From contig JBBBDQ010000230.1 of assembly GCA_037127315.1 (NCBI GenBank), forward strand, positions 1,239,501 through 1,303,500: a stretch of 64,000 bases of DNA, in the 5' to 3' direction. A program made the translations under genes and the position numbers. The notes below the pieces were generated by a model, which saw nothing but the letters and a program-made list of their open reading frames with translations, did not search any database and was not told the origin of the DNA. This document shows positions 1 to 11,496 of this stretch, piece after piece. Within the stretch, counting starts at the first letter, position 1; every line of letters starts with the position of its first letter. Source of the DNA: Ascarosepion bandense (taxonomy: Eukaryota; Mollusca; Cephalopoda; Sepiida; Sepiidae).

Positions 1-832
1 AAAAAATACTTCACAGATGGCACTAGTATATCAGAGATAAGAGAGTGCAACTAACAATACACAAAAATAAGGAAGAACCAAAAATATTGAAAAGCGAAAT
101 GGAATTGGCAATGGATAAATTGAACAGAAGCAAAGCACAGGGCCTGACGTCCTTCGACGGCTTTGGCGTAGACATGATCAAAGAAATACTGAAAGAAATC
201 TACAACAGCGACAATATACCGGAGGACCTAAGCAGATCAATTTTTATAGCACTACCTAAGAAGCCAGGTGCAAAGGAATATGAACTCCACCAAACAATCA
301 GCTTAATGAGCAACATGACAAAACTCACCATGTGGATTCTGATGAGCAGAGCGCGCAGCAGAATCGACCCAGATATAGTACAAGAACAGTGGGGATTCGT
401 TAAAGATACCGAAACGAGGAATGCGATATTCATGCTCAGAAATTTATCTGACAGAGCTATACAAATGCAGAAGGACTTTTATCTGAGGATAACATAGAGT
501 GAGCACATAAGCAACGATGAAGTTTTGAAGAGGATGCAAACGAGAAGAAAACTGATACTTAACATCAGGAAGTGACAGAAGATGTTCCTGGGAACACGTC
601 ATGAGGAAGGAGGGTCTGGAAAATTTAATATTTGCAGGACGGATAGAGGGAAAGCAGCGCCTGAGATACGTTATAGTCATGAGCAAATAGATTGCGGAGC
701 AGGCTTTGAGAGTGATACCAAGAGGATAATTACTGAAAGCGGTAAGAGACAGAGCCAAATGGAAATCCATAATCGCCTACGTCCTGAAAATACACGACAT
801 ATGAACAAACAAAAATCGGGTTAGTTAGCTGT
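1..832 (+). pseudogene. LINE-R (RTE-like) reverse-transcriptase relic with internal deletion
   Basis: An open stretch at 45-497 encodes part of a non-LTR reverse transcriptase. It has the fingers/palm segment 'FIALPKKPGA', then 'TISLMSNMTKL' and 'RARSRIDPDI'. It matches the fuller copy at 33.7-34.2 kb almost residue for residue. Right after 'FYLRIT' the sequence jumps to the C-terminal tail seen there ('HISNDEVL', then 'GTRHEEGGSGK' and a basic stretch in shifted frame). The YADD catalytic core and thumb are therefore deleted. Stops and frameshifts make it non-functional. The 5' part lies outside the window. The element runs into a (TA)n array. RTE clade is a judgement from memory; non-LTR RT is firm. 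Confidence 0.85.
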
Positions 833-838
833 TATATA

Positions 839-887
<49 letters not shown>
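833..887. repeat. (TA)n microsatellite
   Basis: About 27 TA units with one TG interruption near the left edge. It directly follows the LINE-R tail. Confidence 0.95.
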
Positions 888-890
<3 letters not shown>

Positions 891-1244
891 ATTATTTACT
901 TAAATATGGCTAAAATATGAAAACTATGAAAATAGTGTTTAAACAAATAAATTTGAAATGTCGGTTATTAATTCCATTTCGTTCATTTCCTGAACATTCC
1001 ATAACATCTTCTATTTACATTTGTTAACATTACGAAGTGAGCAGAAGTGATTATTTACGAGAAATCGGAAAATAGTATATTTATAAGGTTTGATTGTGCT
1101 TTGTTAAAACTAAAATCATTAGTGCTTGTGTGGTCTAAAATCAATTGATGATTTCCTCTATGTTGTTAGCGGTTGCAGATTCGAATACTGCCGAATAATA
1201 TGAATTTTTGTAACATGATTTCTCACAAATATTCAGACCAGTAG

Positions 1245-1286
<42 letters not shown>

Positions 1287-1442
1287 GTTTAATTAAAATC
1301 AGAATACCTACTCAAATACGGGTATCGATCAAAAATAATATTCAAACAAAGAAGTTAAATATGACGGTTGTTAATTCCATTTCGTCAAGCTCTGGAGATT
1401 TCTGTAATATATGTGCTGTTTCTAATTTTATTTTACAAACTC

Positions 1443-1444
<2 letters not shown>
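888..1444. other. AT-rich non-coding stretch with a short direct repeat
   Basis: No gene seen. A roughly 45-bp segment ending in 'TTAATTCCATTTCG' occurs twice (about 935-980 and 1345-1385), so two fragments of one unclassified repeat flank a (TA)n array at 1246-1283. Confidence 0.5.

Positions 1445-1506
<62 letters not shown>
1445..1506. repeat. (CA)n microsatellite
   Basis: Pure CA run of about 30 units. Confidence 0.97.
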
Positions 1507-1508
<2 letters not shown>

Positions 1509-2100
1509 AAAAATTAATTTACACCACGTGTATCTAAAAAAAAAAACAATTGCGCGGGAATTCACCCTTTATCATACCCTTTGTGGTCAAAAACAAGGAC
1601 GGCGTACCCAAAAGCTCGGACGTAGTGGAAAGTACACTACGTGGTCAAAAATACGAATTTTCGACCAATCAGGGCTCGACATAAGAAACACACTTTTTGA
1701 TCTCCCAGGAGCCTCACGCCAAGTTAAAAGGGAAGCAGAAACTTTCAACGCTAGAGGGAGAAGCAGCCTGCTCAAAACACAGAGGTGCTCACGGATAGAT
1801 CGCAGCACATACACACAGAATTCAGTAGTTCACATAACAGGCAGTATCACGTATCAGTGAACGTTCTTTCACTCTCTCTTTCTCTCACCTCGCTCGCAAC
1901 ACATCGTCCTTCCTTTCCCTCCCACATTCCCAGTTCCTTTCTTTCTTCCTTTTTACAGCTTTACGGACAACTACATTTTTGTACAAAAAAAATAATTCTT
2001 TTATTTTTTTACGAAAATAAACAAAAGTTTATTTTACTTTATTTGTAGTGCATTTTTCCTTTTATTAATTGTTTAAGGGGGACTTCTTCACCCCCTCTCT
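1507..2100. other. Unassigned stretch, pyrimidine-rich at its right end
   Basis: Open frames here lack recognisable motifs and use no convincing start. The segment 1540-1860 is less AT-rich than its surroundings. It carries an internal echo: 'GTGGTCAAAAA' occurs at about 1581 and 1640. The segment 1865-1960 is C/T-rich. I cannot name it. Confidence 0.4.
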
Positions 2101-2174
2101 CTATATATATATCACAATATATATATATATATATATATATATTACAATGCTTCAAGCAAATTACAAAATTTTAC

Positions 2175-2246
<72 letters not shown>

Positions 2247-2248
2247 CG
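2101..2248. repeat. Compound (TA)n / (TG)n microsatellites
   Basis: Interrupted TA runs at 2101-2143 and 2176-2199, continuing into a TG run to about 2238 and a short CG-alternating end. They abut the LINE-Z fragment on the right. Confidence 0.95.
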
Positions 2249-2760
2249 TGCGTTAGTATAATTTTGAGTTTCAAAGAATAGTCAATTATGTCTATTATGA
2301 CTCATTCCGAGTAATGGTGATACCATTTTACATCATGCGAGGCATTATAATATTGACAAAACATTTCAGTGAATATAATGTCTAATCTTATCATATCGAT
2401 TTTTTCATGCTGTCGGTGTTAGGACTGGACAACCAGACATTAAGTGGTCATTAGACTCAACATGTTTTTCATATAATATTCATAATGGGTCTGCACCATT
2501 TTTATTATATTTTCCTGCTCATTCCTTGTGAATAAGCTTTTCTCTTGTGCAGCCATTATAAATGCCTCTTTTTCTGATTTTAACCTTTCTGTCTGTGTTC
2601 ATCGGAATCGATCCTTTTGATTGCTCATTTGCTATGCAATTGGTTTCGTTTCCAGGTGTCTGTTAACCGTTTAATCCCGGTGGCTTCACATTCTTTCCTA
2701 AGATTTTTTGCATCCGAAAATGTATTCTAATGAGTATTCTATCTATTGCTGTCATATTGG
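2249..2760 (-). pseudogene. LINE-Z C-terminal region with degenerate zinc-knuckle
   Basis: Reading the minus strand downward from 2760 gives 'SDAKNLRKECEATGIKRL', 'TWKRNQLHSK' and, one frame over, 'SEKEAFIMAAQEKSLFT', 'IIK.GADPL' and 'NDHLMSGCPVLTP'. This is the post-RT tail of a LINE family whose copies normally carry a CX2C...H...C motif here. In this copy the first Cys codon is TGA and the second is Tyr, so the putative zinc site is lost. At least one frameshift and three stops are present. It ends in a (TG)n/(TA)n array. Identification rests on memory of the family plus agreement with the related fragment at 4.3-4.7 kb. Confidence 0.7.
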
Positions 2761-2861
2761 ACATTGTTTCAAACTTGTTTTGAGTAATTTTTTTATTTAT
2801 TTTTTTACTGCTACAAAGATATTCTCTAAGTACTTTTTAAAATGAAAACACTTTTTGTAAT

Positions 2862-3360
2862 AATTTGGGAATTATTTCAAACTTTTGTTCTCATCTTGGT
2901 TGATATAGGTGTTATAATATACACAACGTTTCGACCAAGTACCCTTTCGTTATCATCAGGCGTCCATAGATTTGCTGATATGGAATATCTCGTGGATTAT
3001 TTTGAAATAGCCTGTGAAATCAATTATTGTTCTTTCATTTGGGATTTTTGGTTCGTCACTACCAAGACCAAGGATCGACCACTAGATGATACTAACACAT
3101 GTATAACCAACTACTATATCCACTACGTCACCGTCTCGTGTATTTTTGGAGCCTTTATATTCAGTGTCAGATGGAGTTTGACGACTGGGTTATGTTGGTT
3201 GGTTCGTGCCGCTTGTCATAATTTGTATTAATTTCTGAGATGAGTAATTTTCAATAATCTTGAAATTATTTCTAAATTTTGTTCTCATCTTGGTTGATAT
3301 CGGTGTTATAATAGACACAACGTTTAGAACAAGTACTCTCTTGTCATCATCAGGTGTTTT
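2862..3360. repeat. Direct repeat pair (about 100 bp each, 395 bp apart)
   Basis: 2862-2965 and 3257-3360 share long matching blocks, including 'GTTCTCATCTTGGTTGATAT' and 'TCATCAGG', with scattered substitutions. An open frame of 129 codons overlaps the first unit. Because the repeat copy does not keep that frame, I treat it as non-coding. The repeat family is unknown to me. Confidence 0.65.
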
Positions 3361-3691
3361 GTAAGTTAACTCAAGTTGGATTAAGCCCTTACCAATATTT
3401 ACCTCTAATAATATAAAGGTAGTCATCGCCTGCTTTTTGATTGTGCATTTTATGGAAAATAATTGTCAATTTTTTTAGCTAGAGTCTAATTCAGTGTTTC
3501 TCAAGGTTTTTAAGCAGTTGTACACATGTGAGAGAAAAAAATTTACCACGGTACACCCAACAAACTGCTTAAAAGATATTTTAAAATAATCTGTATTAAA
3601 ATTAAGAATAACAACCGTAGAATAGTAAAAAAAAATATTTGAAAAAGTTTAATACTAATTAATTCAAATACTATCGCTTTAGGTATTATTA

Positions 3692-3693
<2 letters not shown>

Positions 3694-3774
<81 letters not shown>

Positions 3775-3804
3775 GTTTATCTCGTCTCCTCAGGGAGACG
3801 AGAT
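3694..3804. repeat. (CA)n-(TA)n compound microsatellite followed by a perfect 11-bp hairpin
   Basis: CA run 3694-3736 and TA run 3737-3772. At 3779-3804 'ATCTCGTCTCC' and its exact complement are separated by a 4-nt loop (TCAG). Confidence 0.9.
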
Positions 3805-4280
3805 ATAACCCAAAATTTGAGTTCATGATGGAAAATAGGAGCGCGTATACTCGGACTAGTGCCAAAAATGTCCAAACCTTCCAACCGTTAGTTTTGCTGG
3901 TTTCAGTGGCCACCATTGATCTTTCTCTCTAGTTCAATGAGGTGGTGCAGACTTCGGAAGCCAGGTAAGTATAGACGTATATATATACCGTGACAATATT
4001 TTGCAGCCCACTTATGCGGATCGACCGGTACACTCGAGTTCCACGGCATGGCGTTTGAGAACTGCTCGTCTAGAAGCTTATTATGACGGCGATGCACACT
4101 GAGGTAGAAAATGGACATGGCATTATTGAGGCAAAGTGAAAACAAGACTGCTCTTAGCTCAAGAAATGTCTCGGTGGATCCTTGCAGAATGAATGGTGGC
4201 GGTTTTTAGAGGTTTAAAAACATTGTTGGACTTCGGTTTGTACGTCAACTCTCATTGAGTAATTTAGGTGGCTTTCCATA
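3805..4280. other. Unassigned stretch
   Basis: No convincing coding signal. An 80-codon minus-strand open frame at 3903-4145 has no recognisable motif. Confidence 0.35.
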
Positions 4281-4658
4281 CGCAACTATTACTGTACATT
4301 CATTTTGGGTAAATTCTTTAGCTCCATAGCCAGATTCTGGTGTTTTTCTATCAATTCAGTTTCTTTAGAGTCCACTTTTGTATCGTATGGAACATCGGAG
4401 TCAGTAATCTGGTATTTGTTATTCCCCTTATATATAGCACTGAAGTCAGGTCTTTGTACTTCCCTGACATGATCTGTCTCGACTGAGAAATCCCGTAATA
4501 TATGATGATTGTCTTTTTCTACCACTGCTTCTAGTTGCTTTTCATGACACATCTCTTTTATACTGAAGCCAAACTTACGTTATACTTCCCAATGGATTAT
4601 CTTACCAATTCAATCATGTCGTCGCTTATTCTCCTGTGCAAAATGGGGCCATTCAGCG

Positions 4659-4665
<7 letters not shown>
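4281..4665 (-). pseudogene. LINE-Z extreme C-terminal fragment
   Basis: Minus-strand translation gives 'GKIIHWEV', 'KFGFSIKEMCHEKQLEAVV', 'ILRDFSVETDHV', 'RPDFSAI', 'DVPYDTKVDSKE' and a terminal 'LAMELKNLPKMNV'. This is the end of the same LINE family as the fragment at 2.3-2.8 kb, but a more C-terminal part. An in-frame stop and an expanded (TTA)n at its 5' edge show decay. On the minus strand the more C-terminal piece lies upstream of the more N-terminal one, so these are two separate copies, not one split copy. Confidence 0.7.

Positions 4666-4702
<37 letters not shown>
4659..4702. repeat. (TTA)n microsatellite
   Basis: About 14 uninterrupted ATT/TTA units at the 5' edge of the LINE-Z fragment. 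Confidence 0.95.
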
Positions 4703-4704
<2 letters not shown>

Positions 4705-5633
4705 CGTCTTAGATGAAAGAAGACTAGATTTGAGAGTGGCTAGCTAGATAACGAATTACTTTTTCCATTTTATTATTATTGAAGTTGACGACGCCATTGG
4801 ACCGTAAAAATATCGTGACTAAATCTGACCAATGAGAACAGTGAACAAATCACATTACACAGCCTGAGCTGAGCGGCTGAATAGGAGGGTTTTAACCAAT
4901 CACTATCGAGTTTTCATAAAATAAGATGGCAAATAATATTAACGCAATATAGACGACGACTTAAAAAAAAACTTTGCCCGTAGTTTTAATTTTTTTTTTA
5001 AAAATAGCGGAAGTTGGTGGAACACTTTAATAGTATGATCGAATGAAACAATCGTCTTGAAAAATGTATTCAGATTAAGTAAAGCAAAGAAAATGAATTC
5101 GTTACTGAAATAGTGGCAAATAAAAAATGGATGCATTAATTAAACGAATCGTGTAACTAATCTGTTCCTTTTACAGTTTTAGACCATCATTAATATATAA
5201 GTTTCAATGATTATCCCTAGTATTATATAAATCGATTTTGGATCAATCTCTATCCATGTTAAAATGGCTATGTGTTTCAAATAAGATGGAAATGGAAATA
5301 TTTCAACTAAATTTATTTCAAGTCCAAGGTGAAAGATCATTTAATAAACAAAGATGTCTCAAATCAAAGGCTTGTACAAATAACGCTGTAATTAAAAATA
5401 AAACGTAGTAAAGTAGGAACTAGTTAATTAAACGGTTCATTTTGCTAGTTAAACTATTTTGTCTAAATGCAGATAAATAGTTTATTTATAAAAATTATAA
5501 AAAAAATAACGACTAAGGAAAGTAATCACTCATTGAGGAACTAACTAGAGTTTGGTTAACTCCCCTTCCCACTACAGATTGGACAGGAAATATATAAATA
5601 AATGCACATCGATAATTATCATATGATTCGATA
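4703..5633. other. AT-rich stretch without recognisable features
   Basis: Short open frames only; no repeat family or RNA gene recognised. Confidence 0.4.
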
Positions 5634-5659
5634 TCTAAACTTATTTATAAAGGGAACTA

Positions 5660-5729
<70 letters not shown>

Positions 5730-6001
5730 TGGGTGTGTGACCGTTACGTATAGACTCTGAAACGGCTGAACCGATTTTCTTGAAAATTTACACAGTTGTA
5801 CTATAAGCGTCTGAGAGTGTTCTTAGCTAGGTTTTGCATCGAGGTACCCGGGATAAATATCGAAAATCGATAATCGAAAAATTCGGGTTATAGAAGGAGT
5901 GGTCCGATTTTAATCAAATTTGATACACGCATAGACAAAGACATAAGAAACGATATTCATAAGTTTCAAGGTTGCAGTTCTTACAATAGTGCAGAAAATC
6001 G

Positions 6002-6034
<33 letters not shown>

Positions 6035-6217
6035 CAGGCAAGATGTTTGTGTGTATGTCTGTTTATCTGTCTTTATGTCTTTTATACAATCCACAATTTT
6101 TATCCGATTCTCACCAAACTTTACACAAATATTCTTTAGGCTGAGTCTGAGCTCCAGGATAATGGATTAGTTTTAAAGCTTTCATTACACCCGAGCAACG
6201 CCGGGATATACTGCTAG
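5634..6217 (+). mobile_element. Non-autonomous Helitron copy 1
   Basis: Starts with TCTAAAC directly after an A and ends with CTAG directly before a T, the expected A|TC...CTRR|T Helitron insertion. The 3' hairpin 'CCCGAGCAACGCCGGG' (stem CCCG-bulged A-GC, loop AAC) precedes the CTAG by nine bases. No protein is encoded. A (TG)n lies near the 5' end at 5662-5728 and a (TA)n lies mid-element at 6002-6033. Four more copies occur in the window (13354, 15475, 20111, 23545). Confidence 0.88.
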
Positions 6218-6526
6218 TTTTCTATATTTGAATACGAACAAACAGCAAATGTCGTAATCAAATACCAAAGAAAATAATTTTTTCCGAATATTTTATTAAC
6301 TGAAATAAAGGTAATCTATGTGTTAAAAAAGAACTGTCACACTCTTTTTCTCTCCTTCCCTTTTTATCTATCTCTCTTTCTCTCACCGGCACATGAACAT
6401 AGTAACTGGTCAACTTCCTTAATCTATAAGAATAGTTTAGGCCGCAATTATTAGGAATCTATTAGGAATCAAATTCACTGTTCATTTCTCTAAATATAAA
6501 ATTAGCCACACAATTATCTATTTATC

Positions 6527-6581
<55 letters not shown>

Positions 6582-6794
6582 CCGATTGCATTTTGGTCAG
6601 ATAAGTGTAAGGTAAGTAAGAATGTTGGGGTAATATAATTAAAAATAATATATAATGTCGTTTGGCGATACAATCGGTGATTTCAATTACTGATTCTGCC
6701 AGATTACATGCCCTCTCAGAGAAACTGTAACTAAATTCGAGTTGCGGTTTAGTGGATGTAGCTTCGGATACAGTTAGATCAATCAAATGCAGGT
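6218..6794. other. Unassigned stretch with a (TG)n array
   Basis: Contains (TG)n at 6529-6577 and a pyrimidine-rich tract at 6340-6385; otherwise nothing recognised. Confidence 0.5.
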
Positions 6795-6930
6795 GACAAT
6801 CTTACTCCATCACCTTCTTTTCTCGCGCTTCCCACCTGTGGAACTCCCTTCCATATACATGTTTTCCTGACGGCTACAATCTCCAGCAATTTAAATGAAA
6901 AGTCAATTCTCATCTCTTATCCATTTAACT
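6795..6930 (+). mobile_element. LINE-J 3'-end fragment
   Basis: Plus-strand match to the end of the LINE-J coding region and 3' UTR, with the blocks 'CTGTGGAACTCCCTTCC' and 'GACGGCTACAATCTCCAG' that recur in six other copies here. Confidence 0.7.
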
Positions 6931-6959
6931 CCAGCCTATTTGTTTAGTCTTGGTCACTT

Positions 6960-7020
6960 TTATGTCATTTTCCTGACATGATCTTCCAAGCGTGTATCAC
7001 GCATGACAATTATGACTTGA
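6960..7020 (+). mobile_element. SINE-A 3'-tail fragment
   Basis: Contains 'GACATGATCTTCCAAGCG' and 'TGTATCACGCATG', the terminal block of SINE-A as seen at 26.05 kb and 49.25 kb. Confidence 0.6.
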
Positions 7021-8268
7021 CTTATATTCACAGCAAATACCAGTAATAGCTCGGCTCTAAGGATGTTAAAGAATCAAAAAATGAACCGGAACGGGAGCCT
7101 GCAACCTGAAATAAAGAGTTACTTTAACAAGCAGGGATACTTAGTAACCTCCAGATATCCCAATTTTATTGTAACAAAACAAACAGAATCATTCTCTAGC
7201 TCTCGTAGTGGAAAAATACAAGTGCCCACAGGGAATTAATAGCATTACGAGATCCGGGCTTCAATGCAAGTTTTCTTGGCAAAGATTAAAAAAAAAGAAC
7301 ACGATTACAGTTAAAGCGTATAATAATTGTTGATAAATATTTTGTTTATCGATTACCAAAGCTCGGTTATTTGTTAATAACAATATTTTAGACCCAGATA
7401 AAAGGGAAAAAGAATAAACATAAATATTTGAAAAAATATTTTTAAGTGATTTATAAATTCGATTAAATATTTGATAATCTTTGCCAAAATATGTGAGCGG
7501 AAATATTTATTTTATTCCTTTTTAAAAATGTGCAACAATATAACAAAGTACATTGGCAATGTAGCAAACAGCAAAGTATTTTTTATTGGATTTATTTTAG
7601 TATTTATTTATTTTTTTCGAATTTTTAAATGTTACGATTTTGATCTTAATTTCGTGGTCTTTACGTTTTCATTTTCCCGCGATATGTTTATACAAATTTT
7701 AATTATCCACGGTAATATATTTTGAATCATATAAAATAGTTTACGATCATATACATATTATCATATATCTATAGCACGACTCTGAGTTTCATGCACTATG
7801 CAATCATTAGATACATATAAGCAACTAGCAGATCCTATTAATATTTAATAACTTGCAGTTTAGCCCGAATACACTCGGGTAGTTTAAGGAATAATAAGAA
7901 TAAATAACATTCGATGAATTTACATAGCAAATATTTGCACGATGTCCACTCCTGTCAATTTTATAAATATAGATAATAAATATGTAGAATTTCTCTATTG
8001 AATTAGGGTATAGATATAGATAATACAAAGTGGGGTGATCGATTCTATATTATAAGCAATACATAAACTGATCCCTGATTTTTGGGGGTTATAATAAATA
8101 TTTTTTTGGCACCTAATTTTGTCTTTCTGAAAAATCTCAAGGTGTCATTAGCGTTAAAAAATTTTGATCTACATCTGAGCGCGACTGCCGTCGAGCTAGA
8201 CAGCAAAATGGTGACGCTAAGTCAAATCTATCAGACAAATAAATACTAACACAACGTCCTTTTGTCAC

Positions 8269-8308
<40 letters not shown>

Positions 8309-8461
8309 TTCTGTTTGTGTGCAGGGTGGAAAAAGAATACTTAATAAGTTTGTTATATCACATCAAATAAAGTTTATTATTACTTGAAAATATATTTGCA
8401 CATATATGCATGTATGTGCATATCCATATTTATTGATATTTCTCTGTCTCTCTTTCTCTCT

Positions 8462-8464
<3 letters not shown>
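7021..8464. other. AT-rich stretch without recognisable genes
   Basis: Holds a (CA)n at 8274-8305 and a CT-rich tract running into (TA)n at 8440-8502. A short block 'CTGAGTTTCATGCAC' at about 7782 recurs with one difference near 12380, suggesting an unclassified dispersed repeat. Confidence 0.4.
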
Positions 8465-8502
<38 letters not shown>

Positions 8503-8505
<3 letters not shown>

Positions 8506-9202
8506 TGTGTCGAGGCAGCAGATAATTATCTAAACATATACTCTTAAATATAAAAGACAACGAATGTCTATTATGTTTAATCATGAGCCGTTCTAAACAT
8601 CATATTTTAGCTTTAATTTCAGGTGAAAATAGACAAAAATTCTCCAAAATTTGGATAATTTGTATTATGTTGGTTCAATTAAACAACATTTCTCAGAAAA
8701 ACATAGCCATGTTGGTATATATTTTAGTCAACAAACAATAATACTCACTCATACACACAGTAAACTGAACCTTCAGATATTGGAGGCCATATAATTTAAA
8801 ACAAAACAACCCACACTTAAAACTACATTTAAATCTGGTCATAGCACATAACATTGCATTTAAATATGTGGTTCTGTTAACATTTCGAGCTCTCACGCGG
8901 TGTGACGTCATAAAACCGCATTACAAATTTAAGAACTGCGTCTGCTATTTGGTAATTGTTATCGTTGCTTAACAAAGACTTATGTCAACACAAGATAAAA
9001 TCATGGATGTTTTTATCTTAATGTCCCTGTTATATCTATGAAGATGGCTCATGTGAGCCAAAAGCTTAGAACTAACTAAAAAATATCCAAATGTTGGAGA
9101 ATTTTTTCCTTTGTTTTCACCTAAAATTAAGCCAATTTACGATTTAGAACGGCTCATAATTAGACATTATCGACATTCATTGTCTGTTATATTTAACCGT
9201 TT
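8503..9202. mobile_element. Foldback element FB1 with long inverted arms
   Basis: The left arm (8503-8670) is the diverged inverted complement of the right arm (about 9082-9202). Both carry 'GAGCCGTTCTAAA' or its complement, 'AAATTCTCCAA' and a block reading 'ATATAAAAGACAACGAATG'. The arms enclose about 400 bp without coding capacity. The element is embedded between two (TA)n arrays. Related copies are FB2 (30.7 kb) and FB3 (52.9 kb). It may be a MITE derived from an unidentified DNA transposon. Confidence 0.75.
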
Positions 9203-9261
9203 ATATATATATATATATATATATATATGCATGTGTGTGTGTGTGAGTGTGTGTGTGTGTG
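9202..9261. repeat. (TA)n-(TG)n compound microsatellite
   Basis: TA run directly at the right end of FB1, continuing into an interrupted TG run. Confidence 0.92.
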
Positions 9262-9635
9262 TTTATTAGGGAATACATTTGTACATATGTACATGAATAC
9301 TGTAAAAATGTACATAAAGCGGGAGTTGGATGCCCTCGATATAGGCTAATGGTTACCAGGCTTATCTCGCAATAATAATTACGATTGATTACTTTGTTTG
9401 ATCCTCATTCGGTAAATCATAATTTCGGCGTATAGGTTTATTCCAAAATTTTTCGAATTTTCAAATGGTGTTCTCTGTCTGTTGAACCTCATCTGACAGG
9501 CGAGGCTGATCTGCCTTTCTCTTCATATAAGGTCAGCAACGCCTGATTTTTCTACTATATCGAGGGAAAAAGAAGATCACAGCCTAAAACATTAAATTTT
9601 TTTGTTCATCAATCTTCTATAGATAGATAGATAGA
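9262..9635. other. Unassigned stretch
   Basis: Nothing recognised apart from a short GATA run at 9621-9645. Confidence 0.4.
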
Positions 9636-10000
9636 TAGATAGATCCTTGTAAAAATTAACTGAAACAAAACTGCCTTCCTAGGATCTTTCACGCATTCCC
9701 TGATCGCGTATACGTCGTCATTTTGCGTTATTTTTTTTACGGATAGCATTTTCCTTTACGTTTTGGACGGATGGGTCCAGTTTGTTTGTTTCTTTAGATG
9801 ACTCGACTGACAGTTGAAAAGCTGAAACCAAGAATATCCTCGACCTCTCTGTATGGCTTGCCAGTGTGTTCGTGCAGTGTTACAATTTTCGTACGCTTCC
9901 TTGGAGTAACGTCCATCGCTGATAATGGACGTAGCACGACTAATTGACAGGCGAAAAGATAGTGTCTGATGCAATCATGGATGACACAATACTTTTTTGA
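9636..10000 (-). pseudogene. Tc1-like transposase N-terminal relic
   Basis: The minus strand encodes 'TPRKRTKIVTLHEHTGK' followed by 'YREVEDILGFSFSTVSRVI', a typical Tc1-family paired-like helix-turn-helix with the recognition helix ending 'STVSRVI'. After frameshifts come 'RPKRKGKCYP' and 'DDVYAIRECVKDPRKAVL', the second DNA-binding subdomain and linker. The catalytic DDE core is absent; the sequence stops near 9640. In life it would bind the transposon terminal repeats. No TIRs were found, so this is a truncated fragment. Confidence 0.8.
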
Positions 10001-10205
10001 GGTTAAACTAATTTCATCGTACACCCTAAAATAGATTTAGATTCCTGCTCACCACTGCGAATGACTTAATCTGAGGAAAAAGTATAAATAGATTACACCC
10101 TGTCACTCTAGTAGGTCGAAAACTGACTGTTTGTTTTAAAAAGATGAGTCTTAATCAGCTGTTTCAATTCATTTGCACAAGAATGTAGATAATGAACAAC
10201 CAAGC

Positions 10206-10264
<59 letters not shown>

Positions 10265-10269
10265 CAGGC

Positions 10270-10312
<43 letters not shown>

Positions 10313-10368
10313 CAGATATATAGATAGTATAGATAGATAGATAGATAGATAGATAGACAGACAGATAT

Positions 10369-10412
<44 letters not shown>

Positions 10413-10414
10413 GC

Positions 10415-10500
<86 letters not shown>

Positions 10501-10502
10501 GC

Positions 10503-10594
<92 letters not shown>
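10206..10594. repeat. (GATA)n array with GACA and GATATA variants
   Basis: About 390 bp of tetranucleotide GATA with regularly spaced variants. GACA or GGCA blocks occur at about 10263, 10311, 10356, 10410, 10452, 10500 and 10548. The spacing suggests secondary amplification of larger units (Bkm-like GATA/GACA sequence). Confidence 0.97.
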
Positions 10595-11254
10595 TTGACA
10601 GATTTTGGTTCGAGACATCTGAGATTGATAGATCGAAATATCGCGATTTAAATAGTGACTGGCATATTCGTAGAGATATTTCGTATTGTCTGTCTCACAC
10701 TTCGAATGTCGTTATGCTAGAAAAGTGTGAGTTATTAGCGGACGGAAATAAAACTTCTTTCTTCCTCAAAACAATGACCTAATGCCCTACTCTTTCGTAT
10801 TTATTGAAGGCTGAGAAAAATGTTAGAGGTGAAATCCACCATTCCGGGGAACTATGTCCTGTCGGTAATATCGAAACACAGATCATGGCTCCTTACAGCG
10901 ATACTTAACAAGAAACACTTCTTTGAATAAACTCTTCAAGGCGTGCCTCATATGACTTTTATAACTGCCAGCGGGAGATCTCTTGATGGATATATGCTCC
11001 TAGGTTACAAACGTGGTCTTTGGCTATATTATCTTAGACTTAGAATGAAAAAGATGGAAGCAAACAAGCGAAAATATTGGATTTTCAAGTTGAAGATGAG
11101 TGTTTACTTTTCTTCTAATCATTTTTGCGTTCATCGTTTCTTGCATGAATGTAGACAATAATCTACATCAACTGAGTGGGGGTGACTCAAAACTTATGAG
11201 GTTGTATACAATCATTATAAGGTCACATCACAAACATGCAAGTACCCACACATT
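10595..11254. other. Unassigned stretch
   Basis: Two short plus-strand open frames at 10943-11161 and 11100-11282 lack motifs and are likely chance. No repeat was recognised. Confidence 0.35.
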
Positions 11255-11301
11255 ATATATATATATATATATATATATATAGATAGATAGATAGATAGAT
11301 A
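11255..11301. repeat. (TA)n followed by (GATA)n
   Basis: TA run to 11280, then five GATA units. Confidence 0.93.
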
Positions 11302-11407
11302 ATTCCAAGTGAAGAGGACTCAAGGTTTGTTTTTTATTTTGAGTACTCTTGCATTTATTTTATTATAAATAGTGCTCAATATAATGAGTATTATAGAGCT
11401 TAATATA

Positions 11408-11441
11408 ATATAATTATATGGTTATATAATATGTAACCATA

Positions 11442-11450
<9 letters not shown>
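11408..11450. repeat. Perfect 17-bp inverted repeat (hairpin)
   Basis: Stem 'ATATAATTATATGGTTA' at 11408-11424 and its exact complement at 11434-11450, with a 9-nt loop. It leads directly into the (TA)n array at 11444-11493. Confidence 0.9.

Positions 11451-11493
<43 letters not shown>

Positions 11494-11496
<3 letters not shown>

Noticed and set aside
2842..3231. 129-codon plus-strand frame starting with ATG
   Set aside because: Overlaps one unit of a direct repeat whose second unit does not keep the frame; no motif seen.
10206..10594. CRISPR-like array
   Set aside because: Tetranucleotide repeats without spacers of regular length; eukaryotic context.
10169..10618. 149-codon minus-strand open frame (Ile/Tyr/Leu/Ser repeats)
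   Set aside because: It is the translation of the GATA array; every frame of such an array is open.
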